From Lepiota brunneoincarnata (taxonomy: Eukaryota; Basidiomycota; Agaricomycetes; Agaricales; Agaricaceae), in assembly GCA_023014365.1 (NCBI GenBank), contig JAEBUN010000032.1, positions 310,001-374,000 on the forward strand: 64,000 bases of DNA, given 5' to 3'. Both the position numbers and the translations under genes were made by a program. The notes beneath the pieces were generated by a model. It saw only the letters and a list, made by a program, of their open reading frames with translations, searched no databases and had not been told where the DNA came from. Below, piece by piece: positions 11,524 to 24,507 of this stretch; position 1 is the first letter of the stretch, and each line of letters opens with the position of its first letter.

Positions 11524-11943
11524 TGTAAGGGGAAGCTCCAGGTCATTGCTCACAACTTCAGATTTGGAGTTCTGATCCCCAGCCTCCCTGCACTCGGAAA
11601 TCCGATTCCCAGCCTCCCAATGCTCAGAAATCCGATTTCTAGCCCTCCTGCATTCGGAAATCTGTCCCCCAACACCCCAGCACTTGGAATTCCCTCCTAC
11701 ACCCCTCCAATGCAGATGCAAACCCTCACTGGCATGCCTGACCCTATCCCAAGCCCATTCCCAACTATACCTACTGTAGGCATCCCTGACACCTCACGGC
11801 CATTTATGTAGAGTAGATTACTCAACTTGGACCTTATGGCAGGTAGTATAAGTAGTGTAGGTGAGCTTGGAGAAACCTTACTCAATTCTCTAAGGTTTCT
11901 CCCTGCTCAGCCAACACAACACGGTGACCAGGTCACCCTTACA
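11524..11943 (+). repeat. 3' LTR of the chromovirus (family J)
   Basis: It starts TGTAAGGGG directly after a purine-rich tract (GAAGGGGGGGTAGG, about 11508-11522) that fits a polypurine tract for plus-strand priming. It ends CCCTTACA at 11943. Length is 420 bp, with TG...CA termini. A 30-bp tandem repeat of about 4.7 copies lies at 11561-11700. The 5' LTR is absent, so no target duplication can be checked. Confidence 0.75.
11561..11700 (+). repeat. 30-bp minisatellite inside LTR J
   Basis: Units of about 30 bp recur at 11561, 11591, 11621, 11651 and 11681, each built around a CGGAAATCCGATTCCCAG-like core and a C-rich tail. CpG sites in some units are TpG or CpA in others. Confidence 0.75.
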
Positions 11944-11949
11944 AGGGCC

Positions 11950-13156
11950 ATGGAGGAGGCAAGTACCTTGGCACTGGCTGAAGCCATGGCAACCCATGGC
12001 AATGGTGCCAACTGCCTGGCAACTGGCCACCCCATGCCAAATTTTCAGTGGGGGGTGGATGGTAATGAGGGATATGAAGAGGGTAAGCTGTTACTAATCT
12101 CATGTGGGAGGTTATGTTCACTCACTCACAATGTCTATTCAAGCCATGGGTTGGGTCCAAGAATGCTTGGATTATTTTGACCAGTGGCTGATCAAACATT
12201 TTAGCTGTGCCAAGGGCAAAGCACTCTTCCAGGCTGCATGGATTTTCAAGATGGAGGAAAGTATGAAGGGCTTTTGCACTTGGCTGGATGAAATCCAAAG
12301 CCAGATCATTGCTGGAATGCTGGCACTCTTGCTGGACTTAGAAAGTCAGCTTGGGAACTTGGAGAAATTGGTTGAGAGCCCGTCCCAGCAGGTTGGAACA
12401 TTAGTCACAGGTGTTGTGAGTGCCACTGGTATTACTGATGCTAGATATGCTGGGGAAACAGGTGGAAACGTGGCCATAGCAATGGATATTGATGCTGGCC
12501 CATCAGGTGCAATGCTGGTTGAGGACACTCAGGCCATTAATCCCCCAGCTGCTGCACCACACTCACTCTTGCCAATAGATCTCACCACTGACCATGTGAC
12601 AACTTTACCAGCACACCAATGCCCCTCACCCCTGGCCTTGCTGCAGCCACAATCCCAATCACCTCCCACATCAGCCATACTGCCACTGGCAGTACCTCAA
12701 GTCGAATTCCATGACCCGACCAGGTCCAATAGGCTAGGTGATCACACAATGTTCTTGACATCACCATCCAACATACCATGCACCAATGAGAAGCCAGCAA
12801 CAAATGATGCCTTACCACCATTAAGGCTGGCCTCACCAGTAGTTGCCTCGGCATCATCCCCTGTTGCCATGACAGATGACAATATGCTGGCAACTTTCAT
12901 TGGGAGTTTGCCAAGATCATCCTCAATTCTGGCAACCACATTTCAACCAGCAAGTCCTTTGTCCCAGGCACCAGTGGCAACTTTGGCTGCTCCACCCACC
13001 ATGTCTCCACCACCACTCCCCCCCCTCCCAGCAAACATCACTGCACCATCATCGCCCAATGCCACCACATCACATTTCCTGCTTGCCGGCCACCCATCCA
13101 GTACTGATGTCTCTCTTCCCCCTCCTGTTCCCAGTGCCATGACCCCAGGGGTGTGA
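11950..13156 (+). CDS. Hypothetical Pro/Ser-rich protein, two exons
   Basis: The start ATG at 11950 is only 6 bp beyond LTR J. A 61-bp intron (12083-12143, GTAAG...CAAG, with a TACTAAT branch-like site) joins exon 1 in phase 1 to exon 2. The product is about 380 residues: a helical N-terminal third (WVQECLDYFDQWLIKHF, then LLDLESQLGNLEKLVES) and a low-complexity Pro/Ser/Thr/Ala C-terminus. No family is recognised. The helical part could be a coiled coil or a Gag-like domain, so this may be an element-borne gene rather than a host one. The LTR may supply its promoter. Confidence 0.5.
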
Positions 13157-13311
13157 TTAATTGCCCCTACCCTGGCACATTCCCAAGAGGATGTTATCAT
13201 CCATTAAGCCACATTGTTGGAGCCACATACTGGCACTCTCTCACATCCTTGGACTCACTCACAGTCACAAGCTGACCATGATCATGGAAATATCAATTCA
13301 GCCAATTCCCC

Positions 13312-13978
13312 ACCAGGCTATGCAGTGAGGATTGATGGAAGGATGGATGCAGAGTTGTTTGTGCAAATTTTGGAGGAAGATTTGAAGAAGAGTCTCTGGT
13401 GGTACAAGCTTAAACCCCGAGATATTATCTTTCAGCAAGATAATGACCCCAAACACAAGAGTACACTGGCCAAAGAATGGTTTCAAAAAAATCATTTTAG
13501 GCTCCTAACCTGGCCAGCACAGTCACCTGACCTCAATCCCATTGAACACTTATGGGAATATGTGAAGAGAAAGTTGGGAGAGTATGAATCTCCTCCCAAG
13601 GGTATGGAGGAGTTGTGGCAGAGGGTAGAAAAGGAGTGGGATGCTATTCCAGCTTCTGAGTGTCAGAAGTTAATTGAAAGTATGCCTAGAAGAGTAGCAG
13701 CTGTACTCAAAGCCAGGGGGGGCTACTCTAAGTACTAGAAATAATAGGATAGCCTAGTATAATATGTCATTGACAAAACTGTTCCAATGACTTAAAATGA
13801 TTACAAAATTCATAATTGCCTAATTTGGAAGTATTACATGACGCAACTTTGCAGAGTCAGATATGACATATTTGGCTATGTTTATAAATATATTCACAAA
13901 TATGGCTATTTTATTTACTGAGCTATTACTACTTTAAGTCAAAAGTACAAAACATTGGAACGGTTTTGTGGGTCACTG
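13312..13978 (+). pseudogene. Tc1/mariner transposase C-terminal half, copy D1 with right TIR
   Basis: From GYAVRIDGRMDAELFVQ onward the sequence matches the full copy at 41614-43219 almost residue for residue. The second catalytic Asp (FQQDNDPKH) and the Glu (NPIEHLW) are kept, 34 residues apart. The N-terminal DNA-binding half and the first Asp are missing. The break falls at about 13312, where unrelated sequence joins. The right terminal inverted repeat ends GGGTCACTG at 13978, followed by TA. The stop codon is at 13736-13738. At least one change from the full copy (CGG to TGG, Arg to Trp) is a CpG transition. Confidence 0.9.
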
Positions 13979-13980
13979 TA

Positions 13981-15060
13981 TGAGGCAAACTCATTTTGCA
14001 TCTTTTCCACAGGGCCCTTGTATGCCTTCACAAATGTCTCTGCCGCAACACCCATAGTTAATGCCATCTCATGAAAACTGAAAACAGTTTCTCTTATTGT
14101 CCATAGAATTTCTGACATACATTGGCCACTCACATGCCAATCATCATCCATCCATCTGTGTCTGGAAATCCAAAAAATGTCATAGTGACAACTCCCATCT
14201 CCAACCAGCATTTCCTTGACCATTCCTTCATATGCCATTGTGCTTGCACAGTTGCAATCCTAGATATTCATAAGTTGAGGTCCTTGAACAGTAATTTCTA
14301 GTATGTACTGTCTTCTTATCTCAGGCTCATTGCCATTGGCCTGGTATGATGTGACATATGCTGTGATTGCCCCCTTTTCCGATTCATCCATGTGTTCATA
14401 CACATGCTTGGCCACCTTGGTACAAGTTTGAAAGTATTCCTTTGATCCCAGTCTGAGTTCATTGACATTCAAGATTGCTTTCATCTCATCTTCAACTGCT
14501 GTCTTCTGTGTCTTCCAGACAGCTTGATTTCAGTTCATTGTGATCCCAGGTTTTATTGTTCTGCTCAAGGCATAAGGATGCCAATTGTTCACAAGCCACT
14601 TCCCCAATGCCTGGTTAACTATCTTCAGAACCATTCGCCAGAAAGGTATTTCATTACTGCATACCTTGACATGCTTTTCCATCTCATCCTCTGCCAATGG
14701 GATCTCTCTGTTATGCATCCAGTAGTTGAAGATATTGGGAAGAATTTGTGATCTGAAAATAATCCCTCACTGTTCCAGTGTAGTTTGCTTGCGGTAATTC
14801 TCTTTGTATTTTTGAATGACTCCCTGTTCTGCAGGGGGATATTGGCAGTTGGCTCTGGGCTTCTTTGCTTTTATGACAGTCTGCATGGTGATTGGATACA
14901 GTAAGAACAAAGGCCATGAGGGACCAAAGTTGATTTTTACTGCCATGCTGAGCACATGTGCACTCGCCTTTTCCCAATACCAACAAGATTGCCTTCTTCA
15001 GATCCCATGGATTACCTGGTTGTGCCTCAGAAAACATTGCAGAAATGCAAGTGAGGGAAA
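13981..15060 (-). pseudogene. Unrecognised minus-strand coding remnant
   Basis: Four open stretches (15037-14711, 14718-14530, 14484-14260, 14238-13981) read as parts of one protein with frame changes between them. Examples are GKGECTCAQHGSKNQLW and ELRLGSKEYFQTCTKVAKHV. Some breaks may be introns. The Tc1 copy D1 cuts its 3' end. I do not recognise the family. Its place beside a KDZ transposase suggests it may belong to that element. Confidence 0.35.
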
Positions 15061-15093
15061 CAGGATGGATGGGTCATTCAGGCTGCAGATGAA

Positions 15094-15290
15094 ATGACTG
15101 AATTTTGGACATACAAAGAAATAACTGTGGAGACACCACATGGACCAGTGGCAACTAAAATTAAGGTCCCACTCCAGTCTGGGTCAGGCGCAAAACAAAC
15201 AGGAAAGGATTGGCAAGGAAATGAAGTTCCACTCTTGGCTGAAACAGCCACACAAGGAATAGTAGACAACTTGGGTTCCAAATGTGGGAG

Positions 15291-15322
<32 letters not shown>

Positions 15323-17295
15323 TAACAATGGATGGCAGGTTTCTGTGCTGTGATAACAGTGATGAGTTTGATATTGAAGAGAAGAACAAACTGAGGCCAA
15401 ATAAAGTAAGTCAATTTGCTTATGATCATTATGAGAAGGAGGAAGTCTAACCACTGCAGCAACAACACTGGATGGAAGAGTTTGTCAACATGCCAATGGT
15501 CTAATGGCAGCACTCCTTGCCCACAAAGCATTGCCTGGCAATGGCAAGCGTTGCAACTGTGCTGAGGAGCAACAGGCAATTTGGTGATGCCAAGATTGTT
15601 TTGGAGCCAAGGTGCTTTGCTGAATGTGCATGAGGCACTCCCATTTTGGTGTTCCTCTGCACAGGCTGGAGTGGTGGACTGGGCGGTTCTTTTCCTTGGC
15701 TAGTATGTGGGAGGTTAGAACATATATGATGGTACCACACAATGATGGCAGAGGAGACCTGTGTCCTATACTGAAAAATCACATAGACATGCTTGAGGTG
15801 GGTCAGGAGCTGAAGGATCATGCTGAGCAAGAAACATTGCATGTGGGAACAGCAAGCAGAAACACTGTCCTGTCCAACAGTTGGGCTCCGGCTCATAATG
15901 CCAAGCCAGATGGTAATACTTTTCCACTCAGCAATACCCAGGCTGATCCTGAAATCAAGGAAGGGTTATGCAGCTTAGATGAAGGTGGTGTTGCTGATGA
16001 AGCCACAATGGGAATGGATGAAATGCAAATGGGGGAGTTTTCCAGAAAGCTGCAGGACCCAGCTCATAGTGAACAGGACTTTGTCCACCAAACTGATGCA
16101 CTTAGCAATCAATATGTGCAGCTTATACACACAAATGGTATACACCATATTGCCTTGGTGACTTGTGCCTGCTGGAGGAGAGAGGACGCTATTGCCGATT
16201 TGATGTATTGCCATCTAGTGCTGGCCACATTCACACAATACCACACTGTGTTCACAGCAGATGTTCTTGATGATTGTCGACTTGAGAATTTGGAATGCAA
16301 GGCCTCAGCATATCAATACTTCCAGAAGCTTTACCAGCTTACTGCCCCCATGACACCTAGCAAAGTGCCAAACTTGTATCAGGAACTGCTGCAAATGGCA
16401 CAGTTGTGGCACTGGTTAAAAAAGAGAAAGTGGGCAGGCTATGGGCAGAGTTCATCAAAAGGAAGTCCAACAAGCGCTGGATTGCTTGTAAACTTTTGTC
16501 CAGCATGCCCCCAGCCTGGTATTAATCTGCCTCCCAATTGGAAAGATGATTCAAACAGGTTAGTCAAGATTTGTCTATTTTGTCCTGCATATCATATTGA
16601 TTGCAGTCTGGAGGTGGGCTTACCAGTGTTTCTTTGTTGCTGACAGCAATTTCAAGGCAGACCACATTTGGCAAAACCATGGCACTTCCAATATTTGGCT
16701 TTCTGAAGGAGGCAGCATGTTTGCCACACATGCACAGTATCACAGCTTCCTGAGGGATGCAATTGAGATGTCCACAGTACATTCAGCAGCAGTACTTCCA
16801 TATCCTCAAAAACATTTATTCGTGATCTGAATACAGAAGGCACCATGTGAGAACCACTTTGTGCTATCAAACTTGCAATGGCTGGTTCCAAAGCCTGTGA
16901 TATTACCAGCATAGTAGCCATAGCTTGTGCTTGGCATGGATGCTTTGCACCAAATGCAATTGCTGACTTGTTCAAGGGGGAGCAGCAAAAGAACATAGAC
17001 TGGGTCTTTTTGCAATCTCTGGAAACAACCCACCTTGATCCGGAGCAAGGTGCCATATTGATTTATGACATTGCCTGCCAATATTTGGTCCATCTCCAGA
17101 AAAGAATCAGCCATCATCTCCCAAATGATCTGGTCATTGACTGAGCCATTGGTCTCTTTCATGTGCATGGCCATAGACAGGAGTGCTTTTTCTGGTATGT
17201 GCTGTCCTTCATCCGTGGCAGTGGTGTAGTGGCCAGTGAAATTCTAGAATCTTTGTGGTCATCCTTAAATTCCATTTCACCAACTGTTTGTACAG
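15094..17295 (+). pseudogene. KDZ (Kyakuja-Dileera-Zisupton) transposase with CxC2 domain, decayed
   Basis: In order: an N-terminal region ending in a run of ten Asp codons (GAT repeat, about 15295-15325); a CxC2-type cysteine cluster split by frameshifts (about 15500-15640, then MCMRHSHFGVPLHRLEWWTG); a CPACPQPGINLPPNW segment near 16500; and the core with ACAWHGCFAPNAIADLFKGE, LIYDIACQYLVHL and, in another frame, HVHGHRQECFFWY with a trailing SGVVASEILESLW. These are the conserved blocks of KDZ transposases in mushrooms. Several frameshifts and stops break the frame. Family A LTR copy A3 cuts its 3' end at 17295. Confidence 0.85.
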
Positions 17296-17801
17296 TGAAA
17301 AGGTAGAAATGTTCATGGATTTTAATATAGATAGAGGGCTTGTTTTTACTAAGCTTAGCTAAAATTTGATAAGCTTAAGCTAATACAAGTGGAATGAGAT
17401 AGACAATGAACAGTTTCATCTTTTGGGGTGTTCTGGGGGTGCATTCTGACAGCAAAATTCAAGAGAGTAGTGTTTTGGAGGTTAACAAACAGCCATTGAA
17501 GTTATCTTAGCCATACGGTATAACAATGAAAGGACAATCCCTGTCAATTCAAAGTGCAGGGTCTCTAGTCTCTGGTCTCTGGTCTCTGGTCTCTGAACTC
17601 TGTTCTCTGTCTCTGTCTCTGTCTCTAGCACTCTGGAACTCTAAACTCTTGACTCTGTTCTCTGTCTACTAAATAGTCCTCTGAAACCATTCTTGATCAC
17701 AGCTCACGGACTTGCATGTGGAAGCAGGGATGAGACCTCTTGCTTCTTCACGAACAAGCGCAACCATATTTATATTGTTTAGATGCATACAAGAGATAGT
17801 A

Positions 17802-19405
17802 CAGTGACCTACAAAACTGTTCCAATGTTTTGTACTTTTGACTTAAAGTAGTAATAGCTCAATGAATAAAATGGCTCAATTTGTGAAAATACTTACAAAC
17901 ATAGCCAAATATGTCATATCTGACCCTGCCCAGTTGCATTATGTAATACCTCCAACTTAAATATTTATGAATTTTGTAAGCATTTTAAGTCCTTGGAATA
18001 GTTTTGTCAATGACATATTATACCAGGCCATCCTATTATTTCTAGTACTTAGAGTAGCCCCCCTTGGATTTGAGGACAGCTGCTACTCTTATAGGCATAC
18101 TTTCAATTAACTTCTGACACTCAGAAGCTGAAATAGCATCCCACTCCTTCTCTACCCTCTATCACAACTCCTCTAGACCCTTGGGAGGAGATTCATACTC
18201 TCCCAGCTTTCTCTTCACATAGTCCTATAAGTGTTCAATGGAGTTGAGGTCAGGTGACTGTGCTGGCCAGGTTAGGAGCCTAAAATGATTTTTTTGAACT
18301 ATTCTTTGGCTAATATACTCTTGTATTTGGGATCATTATCTTGCTGAAAGATGATATCTCAGGGTTTAAGCTTGTACCACCAGAGACTCTTCTTCAAATC
18401 CTCCTCCAAAATTTGCACAGATAACTCTGCATCCATCTTTCCATCAATCTTCACTGCATAGCCTGGGCCATCCACAGCATACAGCCCCAAACCATCACTG
18501 ATCCTCCTCTATACTTCAGAGTTTTCTTAACTAATCTTTCACTGAGTTCCTCTCCCTTCTTTTTCCATGCCCACTTCCTCCCATCTGACCCCAAATGATT
18601 GATTTTGGTCTCATTATACTATTCAACCAGCTTCCAGTCCTCCACAGTCCAATGCTGGTGTGTCAGAGCAAAATCCAGTCTAGCTCTCCTATGCTTGTCA
18701 GAGAGTAAAGGCTTTTTTTGCTTGACTACAGCCTTCATTCCTGCCTGTTTGAGATGCCTTGCCATAGACTGTGAAGAGACTGATGTCCCAATGATGGGAG
18801 TAAGAGATTTGGCTATATCTACAGCAGTTTCAGCCTTGCTAGCAGAGATAAGATGGATAGCATGCCAGATATTGGTAGTAGAGAGTTTTGAAGGATGTCC
18901 TCCAAGTGATTTGGTAAGGCTGGAACAATTTTTAGAGGCTAGTCTGGATATAGTACTGCACCCAACACCAGTAATTGCCTGATTTTTAGTATAGGAATGA
19001 TGAGAATTTAGCATAGAGAGGATAGTTTTCTTTAGAGTAGAAGATAATGGCTTCATGATAAGTGGGGGGGTTGAGAATGATGGGACATGGCTATCAGCAG
19101 ATCTATTTATATGTCAAAGATACATGGTCACATAACCTTGTTGATTCACAATCAATGGAGTTATGTGATTGCTTGGATTAGTATCAAAAATCACCATTGA
19201 CAAAACTGTTCCAATGACTTAAAATGCTTACAAAATTCATGATTACCTCATTTGGAGCTATTACATAACGCAACTGTGCGGGGTCAGATACGACATATTT
19301 GGCTATGTTTGTCAATATTTTCACAGATTTAGCCATTTTATTCATTGAGCTATTACTACTTTAAGTCAAAAGTACAAAACATTGGAACAGTTTTGTGGGT
19401 CACTG
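17802..19405 (-). mobile_element. Tc1/mariner element D2, decayed, nested in LTR A3
   Basis: Both ends carry the long TIR beginning CAGTGACC, and TA is duplicated at 17800-17801 and 19406-19407. Rejoining the flanks restores the LTR sequence ATAGTA-AATATG. The minus-strand transposase keeps 145 codons (19056-18619) up to the EDWKLV segment, then stops. The rest is broken by stops and a frameshift near 18300. It is a dead relative of the full copy at 41614-43219. Confidence 0.92.
18050..19056 (-). pseudogene. Tc1/mariner transposase of D2, degenerate
   Basis: The N-terminal helix-turn-helix half is open (19056-18619), with a CSTISRLASKNCSSL recognition-helix region. A premature stop falls just before the first catalytic Asp. 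Further 5'-to-3', stops and a frameshift (around 18300) break the DDE core, but the segment down to about 18050 still aligns to the intact copy. Most changes look like C-to-T or G-to-A. Confidence 0.88.
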
Positions 19406-20158
19406 TAAATATGAAATAGAAAACAATAAGCTTAATTGTTACAGGTACTGCAGAATATTTTGGAAGGTTCGGCAGCATTTCTACCTTGCCCTGGGTTATG
19501 GGTTTTTCTCTGATTGATGAATGGCAATCCAGCCAGACATGTTCCGTGCTTGTTTGCATTATTCTGCATCCATGTGAGTGCATTAAGCCTCTGGATCAAA
19601 TCTGATCAGAATGTATAGCAGATGGACAATCCCTTGATCTGTTGTAATTAATCTCAGTTAGACAGTATGCTGAGGTGCTAGGAGCCATAAAGCACTTGTT
19701 AACTATGAGTCTTTGATATTTCTAGGGTTTTGGGCATCGGGTGTTGTCTCCCAAACATTGGACATTCCATCCCATGGTCCAGTCATCATTATTGGGCTTG
19801 CCATAGGTGTAATACACCTGCAACAGCCACTAGGTACATTCTTTATGTTCAAACACATTTGAGTTCATCAGAAAACTGCTTGTAAGGTCCCTTGATGCGA
19901 CCAGAGTATACATGGTAGGCTATGTAGAGTCCTGAATCCCTCTGGATAGTGTTCTGATAGCTTGGTTCACTAAGCTTATTGTTAATGAGCTGGTTTGAAC
20001 ACTTCTGAGGCTTGAATATCCTCAATTCGGTTGAACTGGCTGCTACGGGACATAGTACCAATCCTCTATAGAGTTCTTTAATGATATAGCCAATGATTCT
20101 ATGTAGAGAATCATTCTGGAGTATGGAATTCATGTATAGGTGTGAAATTGGTATATCA

Positions 20159-20399
20159 GTGGTCCACCCATCTGCTGTAGTTGATACTTTCTGTTATCAG
20201 AATTCCATCAGAAGGACAGTTATTCTTAGCTATTATTCACATGTCACTATGAAATGATCAGTAGTGTACATCAGAAGGACTATCTTTAAGTACATAACTC
20301 AATTCCTTATCTCTGACTCATAATTACTCTGGTCCAGATTATTATAGTAGGAGCACAGCCACACTTAGTATTATATAAGGATACAGTACAGTACTATGT
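20159..20399. other. Intergenic, no gene seen
   Basis: This AT-rich sequence lies between LTR A3 and the tandem array. I see no ORF, repeat or RNA gene. Confidence 0.5.
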
Positions 20400-21114
20400 A
20401 CTAGGGTAAGACCCTAGCTGTGCCTTTGGCACAGTGAGTATAATAACAAAATTTTGTTAGGTCACATGACTTTATTTGATGATATTTGTTTGTCTGTATT
20501 TTGATCACATGACCTTATTTATGAATGTTTTAATGACTTTGGTATTATTTGAGATGGTTTGAGTACTTGAAATCTGTTAGTTAAATGAATTTAGTATAAG
20601 TTTTTTCTGGATCACATGATTGCATTTAACAATATTTTAATGACTTTAGCATTATCTGAATAGATGCCCAGACCCTTTGGCCTGGGCACTTGGAGTGTAA
20701 CAATTGTTTATATTATCTGAAGCTTAGTATTGTCTAGGTATGTTATATTACTTATATATTAAATACAGCATGAAAATAATCACAATACATGCCTGAGCTT
20801 ACACACAAATTTGGATGACTTTAGCATTATAGTTAAGTTTAGAGATTTTGAGTGAAATTTTTTTTTTGGAAGTCACATGATCTTATTTACTGATGTTTGT
20901 AAGTGACTGAATAGATCACATGATCTTATTTATCAATGCTTTGATGACTTTGGCATTCACTGAATGGATTACATGATTATGTTAATCAATATCTTGATGA
21001 CCTTAGCATTATCTGAATGGATGCCCAGACCCTTTGGCCTGGACACTTGGAGTGTGCTAGTTGTTTCTATTATCTAAAGCTTAGTATTATCTAAGTATGT
21101 TGTGTTATTTATAT

Positions 21115-21600
21115 CTTGAATTCAGTAGGGAACTGACTACAATTCATGCCTTCAGCATGCATGTGTGGTCAATTTCCATCACAATTTAGTATTGTCTGAA
21201 TATGTTATATTACTTATATCTTGAACACAGCATGAAACTGACCACAATCCATGCCTCCAGCATGCATGTGTGGTCAATTTCCATTGCAATTTAGCATTAT
21301 CCTAATCTTAGCATTGTCTAGGTATAATATATGTATTACTTATATTTGAACACAGTAGTGGGTGGTCAATTTCTATCACAATCTAGCATTGTCTGAATAT
21401 GTTGTGTTATTTATATTGTGAACACAGCAGGAAACTGACCACAATCCATGCCTTTGGCATGCATGTGTGATCAATTTCCATCACAATCTAGCATTGTCTG
21501 AATATCTTATACTACTTATATTTTAAACACAGTATGAAACTAACCACAATCCATGCTGTTGGCATGCATGTGTGGTTACTTTCTATCACAATTTACCACT
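21115..21600 (+). repeat. About 100-bp subrepeats with CATGC hairpins, array unit 1
   Basis: Four to five copies of a block reading GACCACAATCCATGCC, a 5-bp CATGC/GCATG hairpin, then GTGGTCAATTTCCAT and an AT-rich spacer, at about 21131, 21234, 21431 and 21535. Related blocks lie at 23880-24310 in unit 2 and about 26330-26480 in unit 3. Confidence 0.7.
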
Positions 21601-24507
21601 ATCCTGATCTTAGCATTGATTACATCAATTTACTTTGCATTTCTCTCACCTGTAACTGAGCAGTTAGATTTATCTTTAATTTATTTTTAATTTTCCTGAA
21701 TTTTTACAATTATCTTTATGTTTTATTTGCTATTTACAATGATTTTGGATATATTGCTTGGTCTTGTTTAACAATAAGTATTCTTTTAATATTATCCGAA
21801 TTTCCACGAATTTAAGCGTATTTTTAGCGATTTTTTATGGCTGGAGAGGGATGGTGGCAGGAAGATCAATGGTGGACGGGGCGTGAGAAGCTCAGGTGGA
21901 CATTGATCCGGATGTGTCAGCAATTGCCAGAATTTCCTTGTTCCCAAAGAAATTCCGATTGCTCAACATTCCACCTATTGATTTATTTGTGGATTACTTG
22001 GAGGCCATGATGGGGATGTATGACACGTGAATCCCAGGTTTGGCGCGAGGGGAATGAGTATATGAGCGGAGATATTCAATATCATGTACAAAATGAAATT
22101 GAGCGTTGCGCTATATTGTTCCTATGGGTATGGTCCAGGACTTTGAGGGCATGTGCACGTAGATGAGGGGTAACATGTGCCAATGTAGCAAAGATTTAGG
22201 ATAATTGCAGGGCCCTGGGATGAATTACCTTTTAAATTACAGTGTAATTACTATTCCTCCACATTCTCCCTATTGATTCTGTTCCAGATTTTTGCGAGGT
22301 CTTCGCAGTTTGTACCCCAAATGAGATACAAAGTATTGTAGCAATTGAGCCAGTGGAAGCCACTCAAATACGCTTTTTGCATTTTCCCCTCTGATGGGCC
22401 ATCAAAGCCCATGTCCAATTGCTCAACATCCCACCAATGAATAAATACTCGTTAAATCAGAGGATTACCATGCCTATAGCCGCTCCCCAATCCCATATTT
22501 ACATTGCAAACGAACGCCTCTGGCACTGGGAATACCCCCATCAATATCCCCATCAAAGGTGTTATCCCTCATTGTTCTCTCTATCGATTTGCTTTCCGTC
22601 TTCGCGAAGGGGGAGAGCCAGTGCACCCCAGCCGGAATCCCAAGTATCATTGCCATTGAACCATTTCCCAACCCTCTACAGACACCTCTTCCCCCACAAA
22701 GATCAATTTATTCCTCAACATTCTTTCTATCAACCTGCTTCGTAATTTCGCCGTTCACATCTCGCTATCCACCCCCCCAGATCCCCAGAATTATAGAATT
22801 CCAAACCCCCTCCTTGTCATTGACCCCCCCAGCCAGCCAATCAGATAATTTTATGTCAGCATGACAAATCTTAGTCAGCTCTGACTCAGCACCCATCATC
22901 TCACCCTTGACGTCCCATTCTCTATAAGACTAGGGTAAGACCCTAGCTGTGCCTTCGGCACAGGGAATATAATTATAAAATTTTGTTAGGTCACATGACT
23001 TTGTTTGGTGATATTTGTTTGTCTGTATTTGTCAATGTATTGATCATATAACCTTATTTAATTATCTGAGTTAGTCTAGATACTTGAAATGTATTAGTTA
23101 AATGAGTTTAGGATAAGTTTTTTCTGAATCACATGATCATGTTTACCAATATTTTAATGACTTTAGCATTATCTAAATAGATGCCCAGACCCTTTGGCCT
23201 GGGCACTTGGAGTATGCTTATTGTTTAATATATATCTTGAACAAACATTTTAATAATAGTTGAGTTTAGGAATATTTAAGTGAAAAAATGTTTTATGGAA
23301 GTCACATGACTTTGTTTACTAATGTTTGGTATCAACTGAATGGATCACATAATCCTGTTTAATAACCTTAACATTATCTGAATAGATAGCCTAAATCCTT
23401 CAGCCTGGGCACTTAGAGTATGTATTCTACTTGTTTTGAGAGAGATTCAATTTTTCTGAGTCACAGAATCTTATTTACTGATATTTTAATCATTTTAGCA
23501 TTATCTGAATAGATGCCCAGACCTTTCGGCCTGGGCACTTGGAGTGTGCTAATTGTTTATATTATCTGAAGCTTAGCATTGTCTAAGTATGTTATATTAC
23601 TTATATCTTGAATACAGCATGAAACTGATCACAATACATGCCTAAGCTTACACTTGTGTGCCTTCAGCACATAAATTTGGGTGACATTAGCATTATAGTT
23701 AAGTTTAGAAAAATTTGAGTGAAAAGAATGTTTTTGGAAATCACATGATCTTATTTGATGACCTTAGCATTATCTGAATAGATGCCCAGACCCTTCAGCC
23801 TGGGCACTTGGAGTATGCTAACTGTTTATATTATCTAAAGCTTAGTATTGTCTAAGTATGTTATGTTACTTATATCTTGAATACAGCATGAAAATGACCA
23901 CAACCCATGCCTTTGGTACATATGTATGTGTAGTCACTTTCCAATGCAATTTAGCATTATCCTAATATGTTGTGTTACTTATATCTTGAACACAGCAGGA
24001 AACTGACCACAATTCATGCCTTCAACATGCATGTGTGATCAATTTCCATCACAATCTAGCATTGTCTGAATATGTTATTTTACTTATATTGTGAACACAG
24101 CAGGAAACTGACCACAATCCATGCCTTTGGCATGCATGTGTAGTCAATTTCCATTGCAATCTAGCATTATCTGAATATGTTATACTACTTATATTTTGAA
24201 CACATCATGAAACTGACCACAATCCATGCCTCTGGCATGCATGTGTGGTCAATTTCCATTGCAATTTAGCATTATCCTAATCATATTACTTATATCTTGG
24301 ACATAGTATGGGTGTGTGGTCCCTTAGTATTGATTATATCAAATCTCCACTATTAACTGAGCAGTTAGATTTATCTGTAATTTATTTCTAATTTTCCTGA
24401 ATTTTTAACAATTATTTTTACAGTTTATTTGTGATTTACAATGATGTTGGATGTATCCAATATTATCCAAATTTTTGGGAATTTATGCGTATTTTTAGCG
24501 AATTTTT

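Larger units (their letters stand above)
17296..20158 (-). mobile_element. LTR of family A, copy A3, interrupted by Tc1 copy D2
   Basis: TG at 17296 and CA at 20158 (ends quoted on the plus strand). Removing the 1604-bp Tc1 insertion and one TA leaves about 1.26 kb. No target duplication is visible (TACAG and GTGGT). CpG sites of A1 and A5 are mostly decayed here. A 94-codon ORF on the minus strand (20133-19849) is shared with other copies. Confidence 0.82.

Noticed and set aside
9371..11943. LTR A2 as the 5' LTR of the chromovirus fragment at 10676
   Set aside because: The 3' LTR (family J) is unrelated to A2, and the LTR joins the middle of the integrase, not a primer-binding site.
15161..15454. 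Minus-strand ORF with a run of ten His
   Set aside because: It is the antisense of the GAT repeat coding for Asp in the KDZ transposase.
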